A stretch of 64,000 nt of DNA from Nocardia altamirensis NBRC 108246 (GCF_001612685.1 NZ_BDAY01000041.1:50458-114457), one strand, 5' to 3'; shown: positions 25,154-34,373, counted from the first letter of the stretch. The notes: generated by a model not told the origin, from the sequence alone. Made by a program: numbers and translations.

Positions 25154-26092
25154 TCAGCGACACAGCAATTCCTCGATCTCGGCATCCGTCGGCATCGCGT
25201 CCGCGCAGGCCAGCCGGGACGCCACCAGCGCGCCTGCGGCATTGGCGTAGGTGGCGATGCGGTGCGGCTCCCAGTCCGACAGCAGGCCGTGGATCAGCGC
25301 GCCGCCGAATCCGTCACCGGCGCCGAGCCCGCAGACCACGTCGACGCGGCACGGCGGGACCGTCCAGCGTTCGTATTCGGTGGCGACGAGAACACCCTCG
25401 GCGCCGCGCTTGATCACCGCGAGGCGCACCCCGCGCGCCAGCAGCCGATCGGCGGCCTCGTCGGGATCGGCGGTGCCGACCGCTACTTGGACCTCGGTGC
25501 GGTTGCCGACGACGACGTTGACGTGATCGACCATCCAGCCGATCTCGGCGCGGGCGGTCTCGACATCCGGCCAGAACATCGGCCGGTAGTCGAGATCGAG
25601 CACGGTGTGTCCGCGCCTGGCCCGGCGTTCGAGGATGGTGCGCTGGGTGGCGCGACCTGGCTCCGCGCTCACCCCCGTGCCCGTAACCCACAGCAGCGGA
25701 ACCGCATCCACCAGATCCCACGGGACCTCGTCCTCGGTGAGGGTGAGGTCGGGTGCGATCGGCGCCCGGTAGAACAGCAGTGGCGGATCGGCGGGTGGGT
25801 TCAGTTCACAGAAGACCACGGGCGTCAGCAGATCCGGCGCGGTGGTCACGAACTGCGCGTCAACACCGAAGTCCGCCAACGCTGTTCGCACGTAGTCGCC
25901 GAAGCCGTCCGGGCCGACCTTGGTCAGCACCGCGCTGCGGCGGCCGAGCCGGGCGGCCGCCACCGCGACATTGGTTGCGGTGCCGCCGAGGGACTTCGCG
26001 AACGACTCGACGTCGGCGAGCCCGACGCCGCTCTGCTGCGGGTACAGATCGACACCGACCCGGCCGATCGTCAGCGCTTCCACGTCGGTCAT
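25154..26092 (-). CDS. iolC: 5-dehydro-2-deoxygluconokinase
   Basis: 312 residues, PfkB/ribokinase family. Start MTDVEALTIGRVGVDLYPQQ; GGTATNVAVAAARLG (about 36-50) and the C-terminal GLGAGDGFGGALIHGLL with its catalytic Asp. Phosphorylates 5-dehydro-2-deoxygluconate. ATG 26092 follows AGAGGCG; upstream frame is not family-like. Confidence 0.93.
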   Translation of the reverse strand: MTDVEALTIGRVGVDLYPQQSGVGLADVESFAKSLGGTATNVAVAAARLGRRSAVLTKVGPDGFGDYVRTALADFGVDAQFVTTAPDLLTPVVFCELNPPADPPLLFYRAPIAPDLTLTEDEVPWDLVDAVPLLWVTGTGVSAEPGRATQRTILERRARRGHTVLDLDYRPMFWPDVETARAEIGWMVDHVNVVVGNRTEVQVAVGTADPDEAADRLLARGVRLAVIKRGAEGVLVATEYERWTVPPCRVDVVCGLGAGDGFGGALIHGLLSDWEPHRIATYANAAGALVASRLACADAMPTDAEIEELLCR

Positions 26093-26162
26093 CGCAACGC
26101 CTCTCGTCGCTTCCATGGGCTTGATCGTCGATGTGGTCGGAGAGTCAGTGCGCGGGAGCCGA

Positions 26163-26996
26163 TCACGACACCACCCGCTGTAGCTCGTGCTGCAATGCGT
26201 CGAGCTCGGCGCCGCCCGCCATCTGCCTGGTGAGCTCGGGCAGGTCGATCTCCGACTTCTCGTACGAACCGAGCATCGTGCCGCGCTTGAGCAACAGGAA
26301 GCGGTCACCGACCGGGAAGGCGTGGTGTGGGTTGTGGGTGATCAGAATGACCCCGAGGCCGCGATCACGCGCCTGCACCACGTATTTCAGCACCACACCG
26401 GCCTGCTTCACGCCGAGTGCGGCGGTCGGCTCGTCCAAGATCAGCACCTTGGCGCCGTAGTGCACCGCACGCGCGATGGCGACGCACTGGCGCTGGCCGC
26501 CGGACAGCGTGCCGACCGGCTGCTCCATGTCGCGGATATCAATGCCCATGTCCACCAGCCCTTGCCGGGCGATCTCGCGGCCCTTGGCGCGGTCGAGCAG
26601 GCGGAGCGGTCCGAAGCCGACCGTCGGCTCCGAGCCGAGGACGAAGTTGCGCCAGACGCTCATCAGCGGCACCACCGCAAGGTCTTGATAGACCGTCGCA
26701 ATGCCGTGGTCCAAAGCCGCACGCGGCGAAGACAATCGGACCGGCTGGCCGTCGATCTTCAGTTCACCGCGATCGTGCTGGTGCACGCCCGCCAAGATCT
26801 TGATGAGAGTCGACTTGCCCGCGCCGTTGTCGCCGAGGATGCACGTGACCTGGCCCGCGTTCACCACGGTCGACACGTCTTGTAGCGCAACGACTCCGCC
26901 GTAACTCTTGCCGACGCCGATGGCCTCGATGAGTGGGATTTGTCCACTCGCCGCCCGGCCGCCACTCGTCGAATCGCTCTGCGACGCTGTGCTCAT
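26163..26996 (-). CDS. Sugar/inositol ABC transporter, ATP-binding subunit
   Basis: 277 residues. Walker A GDNGAGKSTL (about 53-62), signature LSGGQRQ (about 157-163), Walker B VLILDEPTAA. Single-ATPase form of the CUT2 class used with ribose/inositol importers. ATG 26996 overlaps the permease stop by 4 bp. With the two genes upstream it makes a complete importer, inferred to carry inositol. Confidence 0.92.
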   Translation of the reverse strand: MSTASQSDSTSGGRAASGQIPLIEAIGVGKSYGGVVALQDVSTVVNAGQVTCILGDNGAGKSTLIKILAGVHQHDRGELKIDGQPVRLSSPRAALDHGIATVYQDLAVVPLMSVWRNFVLGSEPTVGFGPLRLLDRAKGREIARQGLVDMGIDIRDMEQPVGTLSGGQRQCVAIARAVHYGAKVLILDEPTAALGVKQAGVVLKYVVQARDRGLGVILITHNPHHAFPVGDRFLLLKRGTMLGSYEKSEIDLPELTRQMAGGAELDALQHELQRVVS

Positions 26997-28045
26997 CGGC
27001 GTACCCTTTCGGCTCGCTTCTGGAATCTGTTGTTGACCAGCACCGCGGCGAGCAGCAACACGCCGAGGAACAGCATGAACCAGTCGCTGTCCCAGCGCGC
27101 GAACACGATGCCCTGCCGTGCCATACCGAAGATCAGCGCACCGATCGCCGCGCCGATCGCCGACCCGAAGCCACCGGTCAGCAGGCAGCCACCGACGACG
27201 GCGGCAATGATGTAGTGCAGCTCCAGTCCGACACCCTGATTCGCCTGCACGCTGGTGAACCGCAAGATGCCGCAGGAGCCGACGACCCAACCGGCGAAGG
27301 CCGTGGTCATGAAGAGCACGATCTTCGTCCGGTCCGCGGGCACGCCGACGGCCCGTGCGTTCGGCAGCGCGCCGCCCACCGCGAAGATCCAGTTGCCGAA
27401 CCTGGTGCGCACCAGGACGATCGCCGCGATGATCGTCAGCACGATCCACCAGATGACCGAGGCCTGGATACGGGCGTCACCGATGTTCAAAGTCGAGGCG
27501 AACACCCAGCCTGCCGAGTTGTAGCCGTCCGCGCTCCGAATGCCCGACACCTGAACGGTTCCGGTGACCAGGCGGGTCACGCCGAGGTTCAGGCCCTGCA
27601 GCGCAAGGAAAGTGCCGAGCGTGACGATGAAACTCGGCAAGCCCGTGCGCATCACGAGCCACCCGTTGAACGCGCCGACCGCCAGCGCGAGCACCAGCGA
27701 GGCCAGCAGCGCGAACCAGACGTTCCAGCCCGCGTGCACCGCGAGCAGCGCGGTGACCAGCGCGGTCGACGCGGTCATCACACCGGCCGACAGGTCGAAT
27801 TCACCGCCGATCATCAGCAGTGCCACCGCGACCGCCATGATGCCGAGCGTTGACGAATCGTCCAGCCACGTCGCGACGCCAAGCGGGCTCAGGAAGCGGT
27901 CGGTGATGATCGAGAAGAACACGAAAACGAGCAGCGCGCCGAGCGCGGCACCGATCTCCGGCCGGACGACCATGCGCTGCCACAGCGTCGGCCCTTCCGG
28001 CTGCGAGGCCGGCGCGGCCTCGGGTGTCTTTGTGGTAACAGTCAT
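26993..28045 (-). CDS. Sugar/inositol ABC transporter, permease
   Basis: 350 residues, about 9-10 membrane segments, CUT2 permease family (RbsC/XylH type): GGEFDLSAGVMTA near 80 and NARAVGVPADRTK near 230 are the conserved loops. ATG 28045 has AGGAG 8 nt upstream; a GTG three codons earlier overlaps less well. Confidence 0.92.
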   Translation of the reverse strand: MTVTTKTPEAAPASQPEGPTLWQRMVVRPEIGAALGALLVFVFFSIITDRFLSPLGVATWLDDSSTLGIMAVAVALLMIGGEFDLSAGVMTASTALVTALLAVHAGWNVWFALLASLVLALAVGAFNGWLVMRTGLPSFIVTLGTFLALQGLNLGVTRLVTGTVQVSGIRSADGYNSAGWVFASTLNIGDARIQASVIWWIVLTIIAAIVLVRTRFGNWIFAVGGALPNARAVGVPADRTKIVLFMTTAFAGWVVGSCGILRFTSVQANQGVGLELHYIIAAVVGGCLLTGGFGSAIGAAIGALIFGMARQGIVFARWDSDWFMLFLGVLLLAAVLVNNRFQKRAERVRR

Positions 28046-28062
28046 TTCATCCACTCCTGACC

Positions 28063-29064
28063 TCAGCGCGTGCCCTGCGCGACGAGCGCGGCGACGGCAT
28101 CGACGTTGCTCTTGTCGACGAAGGCCGGACCTGTCTGCACCGGCATGCCACCACCGACGGTGTTCAGGTTCGTCCGATAGGCCTGCAACAGCACCACCGG
28201 CAGATAGCCCTGCTGGTACTGCTGCTGGTCGACCGCGAACAGCAGCTTGCCCGCGCGGATGGCGTCGACGACATCCGTGTTGAGGTCGAAGGTCGCAACC
28301 GTTGCGGCGGAACGGGATTCCTGCACGGCGTCCACGGCCCGCGCCGCGACCTGCGAGTTGAGGGTGAGCACCGCGTCGATGGAACGGTCGGCTTCCAGGG
28401 CGCCCTTGATCCTGGACTGGGCGTCGGTCGGGTTGTTGATGTCCACCTGCAGCGTGGTCGCGTTGCCGAAAGCCTTACTCGCGCCTTCACAACGCTGGTT
28501 GGCGCCGATGTTTCCGGCTTCGTGGATGACGCAGAGCATCTTGGTCTTCTTCGCCGCGGCGAGCCGCTTGCCTGCGGCCTGACCGGCCAGTCCCTCGCTC
28601 TGTCCGACATGGCCGACGGCGTGCAGCTTGACGCTCTCGTCCTCGCCGGAGTTGATGGTCACCACCGGAATGCCTGCCCTGATCGCCTTTTCGATCGACA
28701 CCCGCAGTGCGTCCGGGTTGGCCATCGAGACGACAAGCCCGTCGACGCCCTGCGCCACCGCGTTGTCGATCAGCTTCGCCTGCTGGCCGGGATCACCGGA
28801 CGAGTTGTACTCGACCCGGACGCCGAGGTCCTTGCCCGCCGCCTCGGCGCCGTTCTTGACGACGTTCCAGAAGGCGTCACCAGGGCTGCCGTGCGTCACG
28901 ACGGCGACTGAACTCAATTTGCCTGCGGCAACCGGGGATTCCGTCGGTGCGGGCGCGTCCGCTCCCGGCCCGCTACATGCGGTGAGGACGGCGGCAACGG
29001 CGAGCCAAGGCAGCAGCCGACGCCACCTTGTCCCGCGTTGAGGTCGAAGAGACATCGTTGTCAT
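28063..29064 (-). CDS. Sugar/inositol ABC transporter, substrate-binding lipoprotein
   Basis: 333 residues. Basic N-terminus, hydrophobic stretch and lipobox LTAC with Cys about residue 30: a lipoprotein anchored outside the membrane. The rest is a periplasmic-binding-protein type 1 fold (AVVTHGSPGDAFWNVVKNG; GVDGLVVSMANPDAL). Start choice among GTG 29067, ATG 29064 and ATG 29055 is uncertain. First of the three importer genes. Confidence 0.9.
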   Translation of the reverse strand: MTTMSLRPQRGTRWRRLLPWLAVAAVLTACSGPGADAPAPTESPVAAGKLSSVAVVTHGSPGDAFWNVVKNGAEAAGKDLGVRVEYNSSGDPGQQAKLIDNAVAQGVDGLVVSMANPDALRVSIEKAIRAGIPVVTINSGEDESVKLHAVGHVGQSEGLAGQAAGKRLAAAKKTKMLCVIHEAGNIGANQRCEGASKAFGNATTLQVDINNPTDAQSRIKGALEADRSIDAVLTLNSQVAARAVDAVQESRSAATVATFDLNTDVVDAIRAGKLLFAVDQQQYQQGYLPVVLLQAYRTNLNTVGGGMPVQTGPAFVDKSNVDAVAALVAQGTR

Positions 29065-29074
29065 CACTTCCCAA

Positions 29075-29983
29075 CTAGTTTCGTGCGGCGGCCGGTGCGA
29101 GACCGGCCAGGTGACGCAGGCTGCGTTCGGTGTTGCGACTCGGCAACTCTGCTGAGTCGGTTGGCTGCAGCGCGGTGTCCTGCTCCATCACATACCATCC
29201 GCGGTAGCCTGCGGCGTTCATGCACTGCACCAGCGCGGCGATGTCGACATCCCCCTCGCCAAGCGGCACATACAACCCGCGGCGCACCGCCTCGCTGTAT
29301 TCCAGCCTGCCGCCGCGCACTTCGTCGGCGAGCGCGCTGCGCACGTCTTTGAGGTGGATGTGCCCGATCCGGGCGGAGTGTCGCTCGGCCAGCCGCACCG
29401 GGTCGGTGCCGCCGATCAGCAGGTGTCCGGTGTCCAAGCAGAGGTCGAGATCCGAATCGGCAAGGAAGCGTTCGACTTCCGCCTCGCTCTCCACCTGCGT
29501 GCCGACATGCGGGTGCAGCACCGTGCGCAAGCCGAATGTCTCGGCGATGTCGCGGATCGCGGCCGCGGTGTCGATCAGGGTGCGCCATTCGGTGTCGCTG
29601 AGTTGTGGACGCGCGTCATATCCGGCGAGTCCGGTGGCGGCCGCAAGCACCAGCACATCACCGCCGGTCGCGGCGTACAGCGCGGCGGCCTCTTTCGCCT
29701 CGGCCAGCGCGGCTTCCGGCTCAGCATGCAGCACCATCGCCAGGAAGCCGCCCACCGAGCCGATCCCGAACGTCCCCAACAGCGCGCGCAACTCGTCCGG
29801 GTCGCGCGGCAGATAGCCGGGCGGTCCGAGCTCGGTCGCGGAGAGGCCGAGCGCGGCCATCTCCGACAGCACGGTGTGTGCGTCGAGTACGTGACCCCAG
29901 CCGGGAACTTCGCAGACTCCCCAGGAGATTGGTGCGGCCGCGATGCGAAGCGAATCGAGCGGCGGGTAGAGCGGTTCGGTCAT
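29075..29983 (-). CDS. iolE: Inosose dehydratase-like TIM-barrel protein (IolE/IolH type)
   Basis: 302 residues, xylose-isomerase-like TIM barrel. It has RIAAAPISWGVCEVPGWGH near the start, LHPHVGTQVE, CLDTGHLLIGG and GHIHLKDVR with metal-binding His/Asp/Glu. Most likely 2-keto-myo-inositol dehydratase, the step after IolG; a sugar-phosphate isomerase role cannot be excluded. GGAGAAG 6 nt before ATG 29983. First gene of the leftward operon, directly behind the LacI operators. Confidence 0.8.
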   Translation of the reverse strand: MTEPLYPPLDSLRIAAAPISWGVCEVPGWGHVLDAHTVLSEMAALGLSATELGPPGYLPRDPDELRALLGTFGIGSVGGFLAMVLHAEPEAALAEAKEAAALYAATGGDVLVLAAATGLAGYDARPQLSDTEWRTLIDTAAAIRDIAETFGLRTVLHPHVGTQVESEAEVERFLADSDLDLCLDTGHLLIGGTDPVRLAERHSARIGHIHLKDVRSALADEVRGGRLEYSEAVRRGLYVPLGEGDVDIAALVQCMNAAGYRGWYVMEQDTALQPTDSAELPSRNTERSLRHLAGLAPAAARN

Positions 29984-30011
29984 CAGGACTTCTCCGACCT
30001 TCGATGTCGAG

Positions 30012-30071
30012 TTGGAGCGCTCCAAGCGATTGGAGCGCTCCAACTATGTAACGTGGGTCATAGTGTGTCAA
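30012..30071 (-). promoter_or_regulatory. Inositol operon promoter with two perfect LacI operators
   Basis: On the minus strand TTGACA (30066-30071) and CATAGT (30043-30048) are 17 bp apart. Immediately downstream lie two identical perfect palindromes TTGGAGCGCTCCAA at 30030-30043 and 30012-30025, centres 18 bp apart. LacI-family dimers on both sites would block the start of transcription. Confidence 0.85.
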
Positions 30072-30164
30072 GAGGTTGTCCTTTGCTGGATATATGGCTA
30101 CTACCAGGTAATATGCCGTTTTCCAGGCAAAACTTCGGAAACTCCTATCGGGACAATGTCTGAT

Positions 30165-30176
30165 TAGAGCGCTCTA
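30165..30176. promoter_or_regulatory. Third LacI-type operator
   Basis: TAGAGCGCTCTA, perfect palindrome sharing the GAGCGCTC core, 70 bp upstream of the lacI-type gene; a likely autoregulatory site. A partial, GC-rich variant (TTAGCGCGCGCCAA) follows at 30181-30194. Confidence 0.75.
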
Positions 30177-30245
30177 TTGATTAGCGCGCGCCAACCTTGT
30201 AACGTCCGACACGGCACAGATCGACGAACGCGGAACGGAGGCGAC

Positions 30246-31250
30246 ATGGGGCGACCGACCATGGAAGACGTCGCCGAACGCGCAGGCGTCTCCCGCGCCC
30301 TCGTCTCCCTCGTCATGCGCAACTCACCCAAGGTGAGCGACCATCGCCGCCGCGCCGTGCTCGAGGCCGCCAAAGACCTCGGCTACCAGCCGCACATCAT
30401 GGCGCGCTCGCTGGCCAGCCGAACCTCCAACATCGTCGGCGTCATGGTCTCCGACCTGCGCAACGCCTTCTTCGCCGACGTCGTCGAGGGAATGGACACG
30501 GCCGCACAGGAATCCGGCCTCGAACTCATCCTCAACACCGGCCGCCGCAGCGCCGCCCGCGAACGCACCGCCCTCGAAAGCCTGCTGTCCTTCCGTCCAG
30601 GCGGCGTCATCCTGCTCTCCCCGATCCTGCCCGCCGCCGCGATTCGCGATGCGGCACAACAGGCTCCGGTCGTGCTGGTCTCCCGGTCGTCCACGATCAC
30701 CGAGGTCGACACCGTCAACGACGACGGCGAAGTCGGCGCAGGCCTGGCCGTCGATCACCTGGTGTCCCTCGGCCATCGGCGGATCGTGCACCTCGACGGC
30801 GGCGCCGCCTTCACCTCCGCGCCCCGCCGCAAGGGCTACCGGGCCGCCATGGAGCGACATGCGTTGGAGCCCATGATCATCCCGAGCGAGCACACCGACT
30901 CCGCTGGCATGGCCGCGGTGCAGAAGCTCCTCAACCTCTTCACCCGCAACAACTTCCCCACCGCGCTGGTATGCGGCAACGACTTCAACGCCGTCGGCGC
31001 CATGTCCGCACTGGAAGAAGTGGGTCTGCGCGTACCGGAAGACGTTTCGATAGTCGGCTACGACAACACCTCACTCGCCGCCCTGCGTCACGTCTCCCTC
31101 ACCACCATCGACCAGCCCCGAATCCAGATGGGCCGCTTGGCTATCGACGCACTGGTCGAACGCCTCCGCGAAGACCGCACCGACCCCATCCGGCGCCGCC
31201 TCGAACCTTCCCTCGTCGTCCGCGCGACGACCGGCGCCCCGCGCAACTGA
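30246..31250 (+). CDS. LacI-family regulator of the inositol locus
   Basis: 334 residues. HTH at residues 4-25 (PTMEDVAERAGVSRALVSLV) with the hinge helix HIMARSLASRTSN that inserts at the central CpG of GAGCGCTC-type operators, then a periplasmic-binding-like effector domain. ATG with ACGGAGG 4-8 nt upstream. It sits between the divergent iol operons, so it likely represses both and responds to inositol or a derivative. Confidence 0.92.
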   Translation: MGRPTMEDVAERAGVSRALVSLVMRNSPKVSDHRRRAVLEAAKDLGYQPHIMARSLASRTSNIVGVMVSDLRNAFFADVVEGMDTAAQESGLELILNTGRRSAARERTALESLLSFRPGGVILLSPILPAAAIRDAAQQAPVVLVSRSSTITEVDTVNDDGEVGAGLAVDHLVSLGHRRIVHLDGGAAFTSAPRRKGYRAAMERHALEPMIIPSEHTDSAGMAAVQKLLNLFTRNNFPTALVCGNDFNAVGAMSALEEVGLRVPEDVSIVGYDNTSLAALRHVSLTTIDQPRIQMGRLAIDALVERLREDRTDPIRRRLEPSLVVRATTGAPRN

Positions 31251-31307
31251 CCGCGCGCACACGTGAAATCCCCACCACAAGTAGCTTTTTCACCAGGAGG
31301 AGACCCG

Positions 31308-32327
31308 ATGACATCCCACAAAGCCGTCACCCTGGGCCTGGCAGGCACCGGCCGCATCGGCACCGCCCACGCCGAAACCCTCAAAAACCTCCCCAACGTC
31401 GCCAACGTCATCGTCGCCGACGCTGATGCCGAACGCGCCCGCACCACCGCCACCAAACTCGAGGTCGAATTCGCACCCGACCTCGATGCGCTGTTCGCCG
31501 CGGACCTCGACGGCATCATCATCGCCACCGCCACCGACTCGCATCCCGAACTGATCATTCGGGCGGTGGACGCCGGCCTGCCCGTCTTCTGCGAAAAGCC
31601 GGTGGCTGCCGACATCGACGGCACACTCGCCGTCCTCGACCACATCCAATCCTCTTCGGTGCCAGTACAAATCGGCTTCCAACGCCGCTTCGACGCGGGG
31701 TATCGCGCTGCCCGCGCTGCCGTCGCCTCCGGCTCGCTCGGTTGGCTGCACACGCTCCGAGCGACCACCCTCGACCCGGCTCCCCCGCCCGCCGAATACA
31801 TCCCTCGCTCCGGCGGCATCTTCCGCGACTGCGGCGTCCACGATTTCGACATCATCCGCTGGGTCACCGGCCGCGAGGTGGTCGAGGTCTACACGACCGG
31901 CGCGAACCGAGGAGAACGGTTCTTCGTCGACGCCGGCGACGTCGACACCGCCGCAGTATCGCTCCGCCTGGACGACAACACCCTCGCCACCGTCTCCCTC
32001 ACCCGCTACAACGGTTCAGGATACGACGTCCGCCTCGAAGCGTTGGGCTCCAAAGCCAACGCCATCGTCGGCCTCGACGACCGCTCCCCCCTCACCTCCG
32101 TCGAACCCGACTACCCCACCTCCCCCTACCCCGCCTACCCCGGCTTCATGGACCGCTTCCGCAACGCCTACACCGAAGAACTAGTCGCCTTCGTCTCCGT
32201 AGTCACCGGCACCCTCGAAAACCCCTGCAGTCCAGCCGATGCCCTCGAAGCCTTCTATGTTGCCGAAGCCTGCGAACTCTCTCGCGCCGAACGCCGGCCA
32301 GTCCAAATCACCGAAGTCCGCCGCTAG
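31308..32327 (+). CDS. iolG: Inositol 2-dehydrogenase
   Basis: 339 residues, Gfo/Idh/MocA family. NAD fold GLAGTGRIGTAHAETL (about 8-23), catalytic-lysine motif CEKPVAAD (about 96-103) and DCGVHDFDIIRW (about 171-182). Oxidises myo-inositol to 2-keto-myo-inositol, the first catabolic step. AGGAGGAG 6-8 nt before ATG 31308. Downstream of the LacI gene, 57 bp apart, probably co-transcribed. Confidence 0.93.
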   Translation: MTSHKAVTLGLAGTGRIGTAHAETLKNLPNVANVIVADADAERARTTATKLEVEFAPDLDALFAADLDGIIIATATDSHPELIIRAVDAGLPVFCEKPVAADIDGTLAVLDHIQSSSVPVQIGFQRRFDAGYRAARAAVASGSLGWLHTLRATTLDPAPPPAEYIPRSGGIFRDCGVHDFDIIRWVTGREVVEVYTTGANRGERFFVDAGDVDTAAVSLRLDDNTLATVSLTRYNGSGYDVRLEALGSKANAIVGLDDRSPLTSVEPDYPTSPYPAYPGFMDRFRNAYTEELVAFVSVVTGTLENPCSPADALEAFYVAEACELSRAERRPVQITEVRR

Positions 32328-32443
32328 CCGGAGCCGCCGGAGCCGCGACTTCCGCGACTCGCTCAAATATCAAAGATTGCCACTGATCATCGGAGTAGAT
32401 GGAGGAGCGACTCGGAGCCGTCCGCCTGACGATGCTTCGGAGA

Positions 32444-33151
32444 TCACTTGGTGGAGTCCTTAACTACTTCCAGCCCAAGCCTGTCCCTTACGTCTCGCCG
32501 CTGCTCGATAGGAAGCTTTGACCAGTCGAGAAAGATGCGCTCTACGTCGCCGAGCTCGCGCCGCCCCGCCAGCATCCATCCATAGAGCTCAGCCTTTTTC
32601 TTCAGACCGCCCTTCACATTTCGAGCCGCAGTGAACACCTCCTCGGGGTCCGGCGGGTTAACTGTGACATCACGAGCCTCATCGTTACACCGCTGGCATT
32701 CCGCCCGAAGGTTCTCGTCGTTATCCGACCCTCCACGCTCCCTGGGAATCACATGCCCGATTGTCAGTGTCGCGGTTCGGCTCGGTTCATCGGGGAATGC
32801 ATGGCCAGCCGCAATGCCGCAGACCTGGCATGCTCGGCCGTCACGTTCGAGGATGCGGCGACGTTTCGCCCCTGTAATGCCGCGACGCGCGGTCGCAGGA
32901 CGCCTCTCTCCTCGATCTATACGGATTCCCACCTTCCGTAGCAGATACTGATCCGGCGACAGGTTGGGATTGATCTTGTAGTTGTCGATCTGCCAGCCCA
33001 TTTCCCGCAGATCCCGCATCCGGCGATCTGCTTGGGCGACGCCTGGGACGGCCTCGAACAGCTCCATCTTCGTAAAGCGGTTTCCCTCTCCGACACTCGC
33101 AATGAACGCCGCCACACGTCGTCCTGATGACAAAGGTCGATCAGTCGTCAT
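32444..33151 (-). CDS. HNH endonuclease with N-terminal winged-helix-like region
   Basis: 235 residues. Residues 15-70 resemble a small helical DNA-reading domain (KMELFEAVPGVAQADRRMRD). The HNH domain follows (about 95-160): CQVCG, IGHVIPRERGGSDNDENL and CQRCN give a C-x2-C...C-x2-C zinc site and the H...N catalytic core. SD AAGGAGTGAG before ATG 33151. First gene of the defence island, beside iolG. Could cut modified DNA like McrA-type enzymes; not shown. Confidence 0.8.
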   Translation of the reverse strand: MTTDRPLSSGRRVAAFIASVGEGNRFTKMELFEAVPGVAQADRRMRDLREMGWQIDNYKINPNLSPDQYLLRKVGIRIDRGERRPATARRGITGAKRRRILERDGRACQVCGIAAGHAFPDEPSRTATLTIGHVIPRERGGSDNDENLRAECQRCNDEARDVTVNPPDPEEVFTAARNVKGGLKKKAELYGWMLAGRRELGDVERIFLDWSKLPIEQRRDVRDRLGLEVVKDSTK

Positions 33152-33258
33152 CTCACTCCTTCAATCCACATCGATTGCATAACGCGCAATATCATGCTCG
33201 AGTCCATGTCGGCAGAGGACTCACCAGCCAGAGATTTGTAGCATGCCTGGCGCACGTC

Positions 33259-33298
33259 CGGCAACGTTCGGCGACATTCGGCAACGCCCGGCGAGTAG
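33259..33298. repeat. Four imperfect 10-bp tandem repeats
   Basis: CGGCAACGTT, CGGCGACATT, CGGCAACGCC and CGGCGAGTAG follow each other upstream of the HNH gene and just past the end of the next gene. Purpose unknown. Confidence 0.6.
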
Positions 33299-33316
33299 GC
33301 TGCTAGCCCAGATCCG

Positions 33317-34108
33317 TCAGGCCAAGCGACTCGCCCGGATCGCCTGCGCGCACCGATCGATCTCCTCCGCACTGGGGAGATGCACTTGCCCCCAAACGTG
33401 ACGCTTCTCCATCTCTAGACGTACGAAGCGGAACTGAGGCTGACCAGGGCGAAGGAAGTCCGCGGGCGTCTTCTTCCTACCCCTGCTACCACTCTTGAAC
33501 TCACTGTTGCTGATGAACAGCTCGACAACGGTATTGCCGCACCACGTATCAACCCGGAACAAAGCGTCAGCCAGAGGGTGACTGAGCATAGACAGTCCAC
33601 GTTCGCGAAGGGATGCAACCGCGTAGATCTCGCGCAAGAAGGAGTAGTAGAACAGGCCGATACGCCATTGCATCGCGTCACGAGCTGCGTCGCGGGAGTG
33701 CCCTTGAGCTTCTGCCCGCTGAAGCATCACTTGAGCAGGCTCCCAGAGCCATGCCCGCGCGGCGCCCGTACTGCTCCATTCGCGGAACTCATCGATACTG
33801 AAGATCCTGCCTAGCTCCTCCAGGCAGAAATGGAACAAGTGAGTGAAGGCGAAGTCCGGGTACCAGTTCTTGATGAGTGCAATCGCGTAGCCAACTTCTG
33901 GACCTATCTTGCCGAGAGGATGAGTAGTCGACAGTTGCGCAATCTCATCAGAACCGATCGTGTGCACAGTTGAGCTCACGTGGCCAAGGACTTGCTCGGC
34001 GACGAACTCGAGTCCCTCCCGACTCTTCCACCGGTCCAGTAGTCTCCTTGCGTCACCTCCCGATGCGAAGAACCGCGCGACCTCGACCCCATTGATGCTT
34101 GTGCTCAT
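33317..34108 (-). CDS. Uncharacterised defence-island protein, possible nuclease
   Basis: 263 residues; family not recognised. Mostly helical (AIALIKNWYPDFAFTHLFHFC; YYSFLREIYAVASLRER), then a C-terminal stretch with HPLADALFRVDTWCGNTVVE followed by LFISN and the basic patch KSGSRGRKK, then FRFVRLEMEKRHVWG. An Asp about ten residues before a Val-Val-Glu strand recalls PD-(D/E)XK nucleases, but no E-x-K is present, so this is only a suggestion. The start is uncertain (ATG 34108 or a GTG 12 nt upstream). Same strand as the HNH and AspBHI-like genes. Confidence 0.6.
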   Translation of the reverse strand: MSTSINGVEVARFFASGGDARRLLDRWKSREGLEFVAEQVLGHVSSTVHTIGSDEIAQLSTTHPLGKIGPEVGYAIALIKNWYPDFAFTHLFHFCLEELGRIFSIDEFREWSSTGAARAWLWEPAQVMLQRAEAQGHSRDAARDAMQWRIGLFYYSFLREIYAVASLRERGLSMLSHPLADALFRVDTWCGNTVVELFISNSEFKSGSRGRKKTPADFLRPGQPQFRFVRLEMEKRHVWGQVHLPSAEEIDRCAQAIRASRLA

Positions 34109-34373
34109 TTGACCAACCACTCAGACCAGAGGTTCTGTTCGTCCGAACCACTTGGACACAAGCTATGACATAGGTCTGACACATCCCGCGGTACCACCCG
34201 TGTCCCCAATCGAACGTGAGCTACGTGGCCGCTCGACGACGGTGAACAATCGTCAGAAACAAGATGCTTGCAGATGAACCCTGGCCGTTCGAACAACTGT
34301 CACCAAGCGATCACACCGCTCATTGCCAGCTACTGCGGGACTTCGTCCTTCAACCGTGCAGGCCTCCAGACTA

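Noticed and set aside
34105..34296. 63-codon frame upstream of the 33317-34108 gene
   Set aside because: No SD and no sequence character; likely intergenic.
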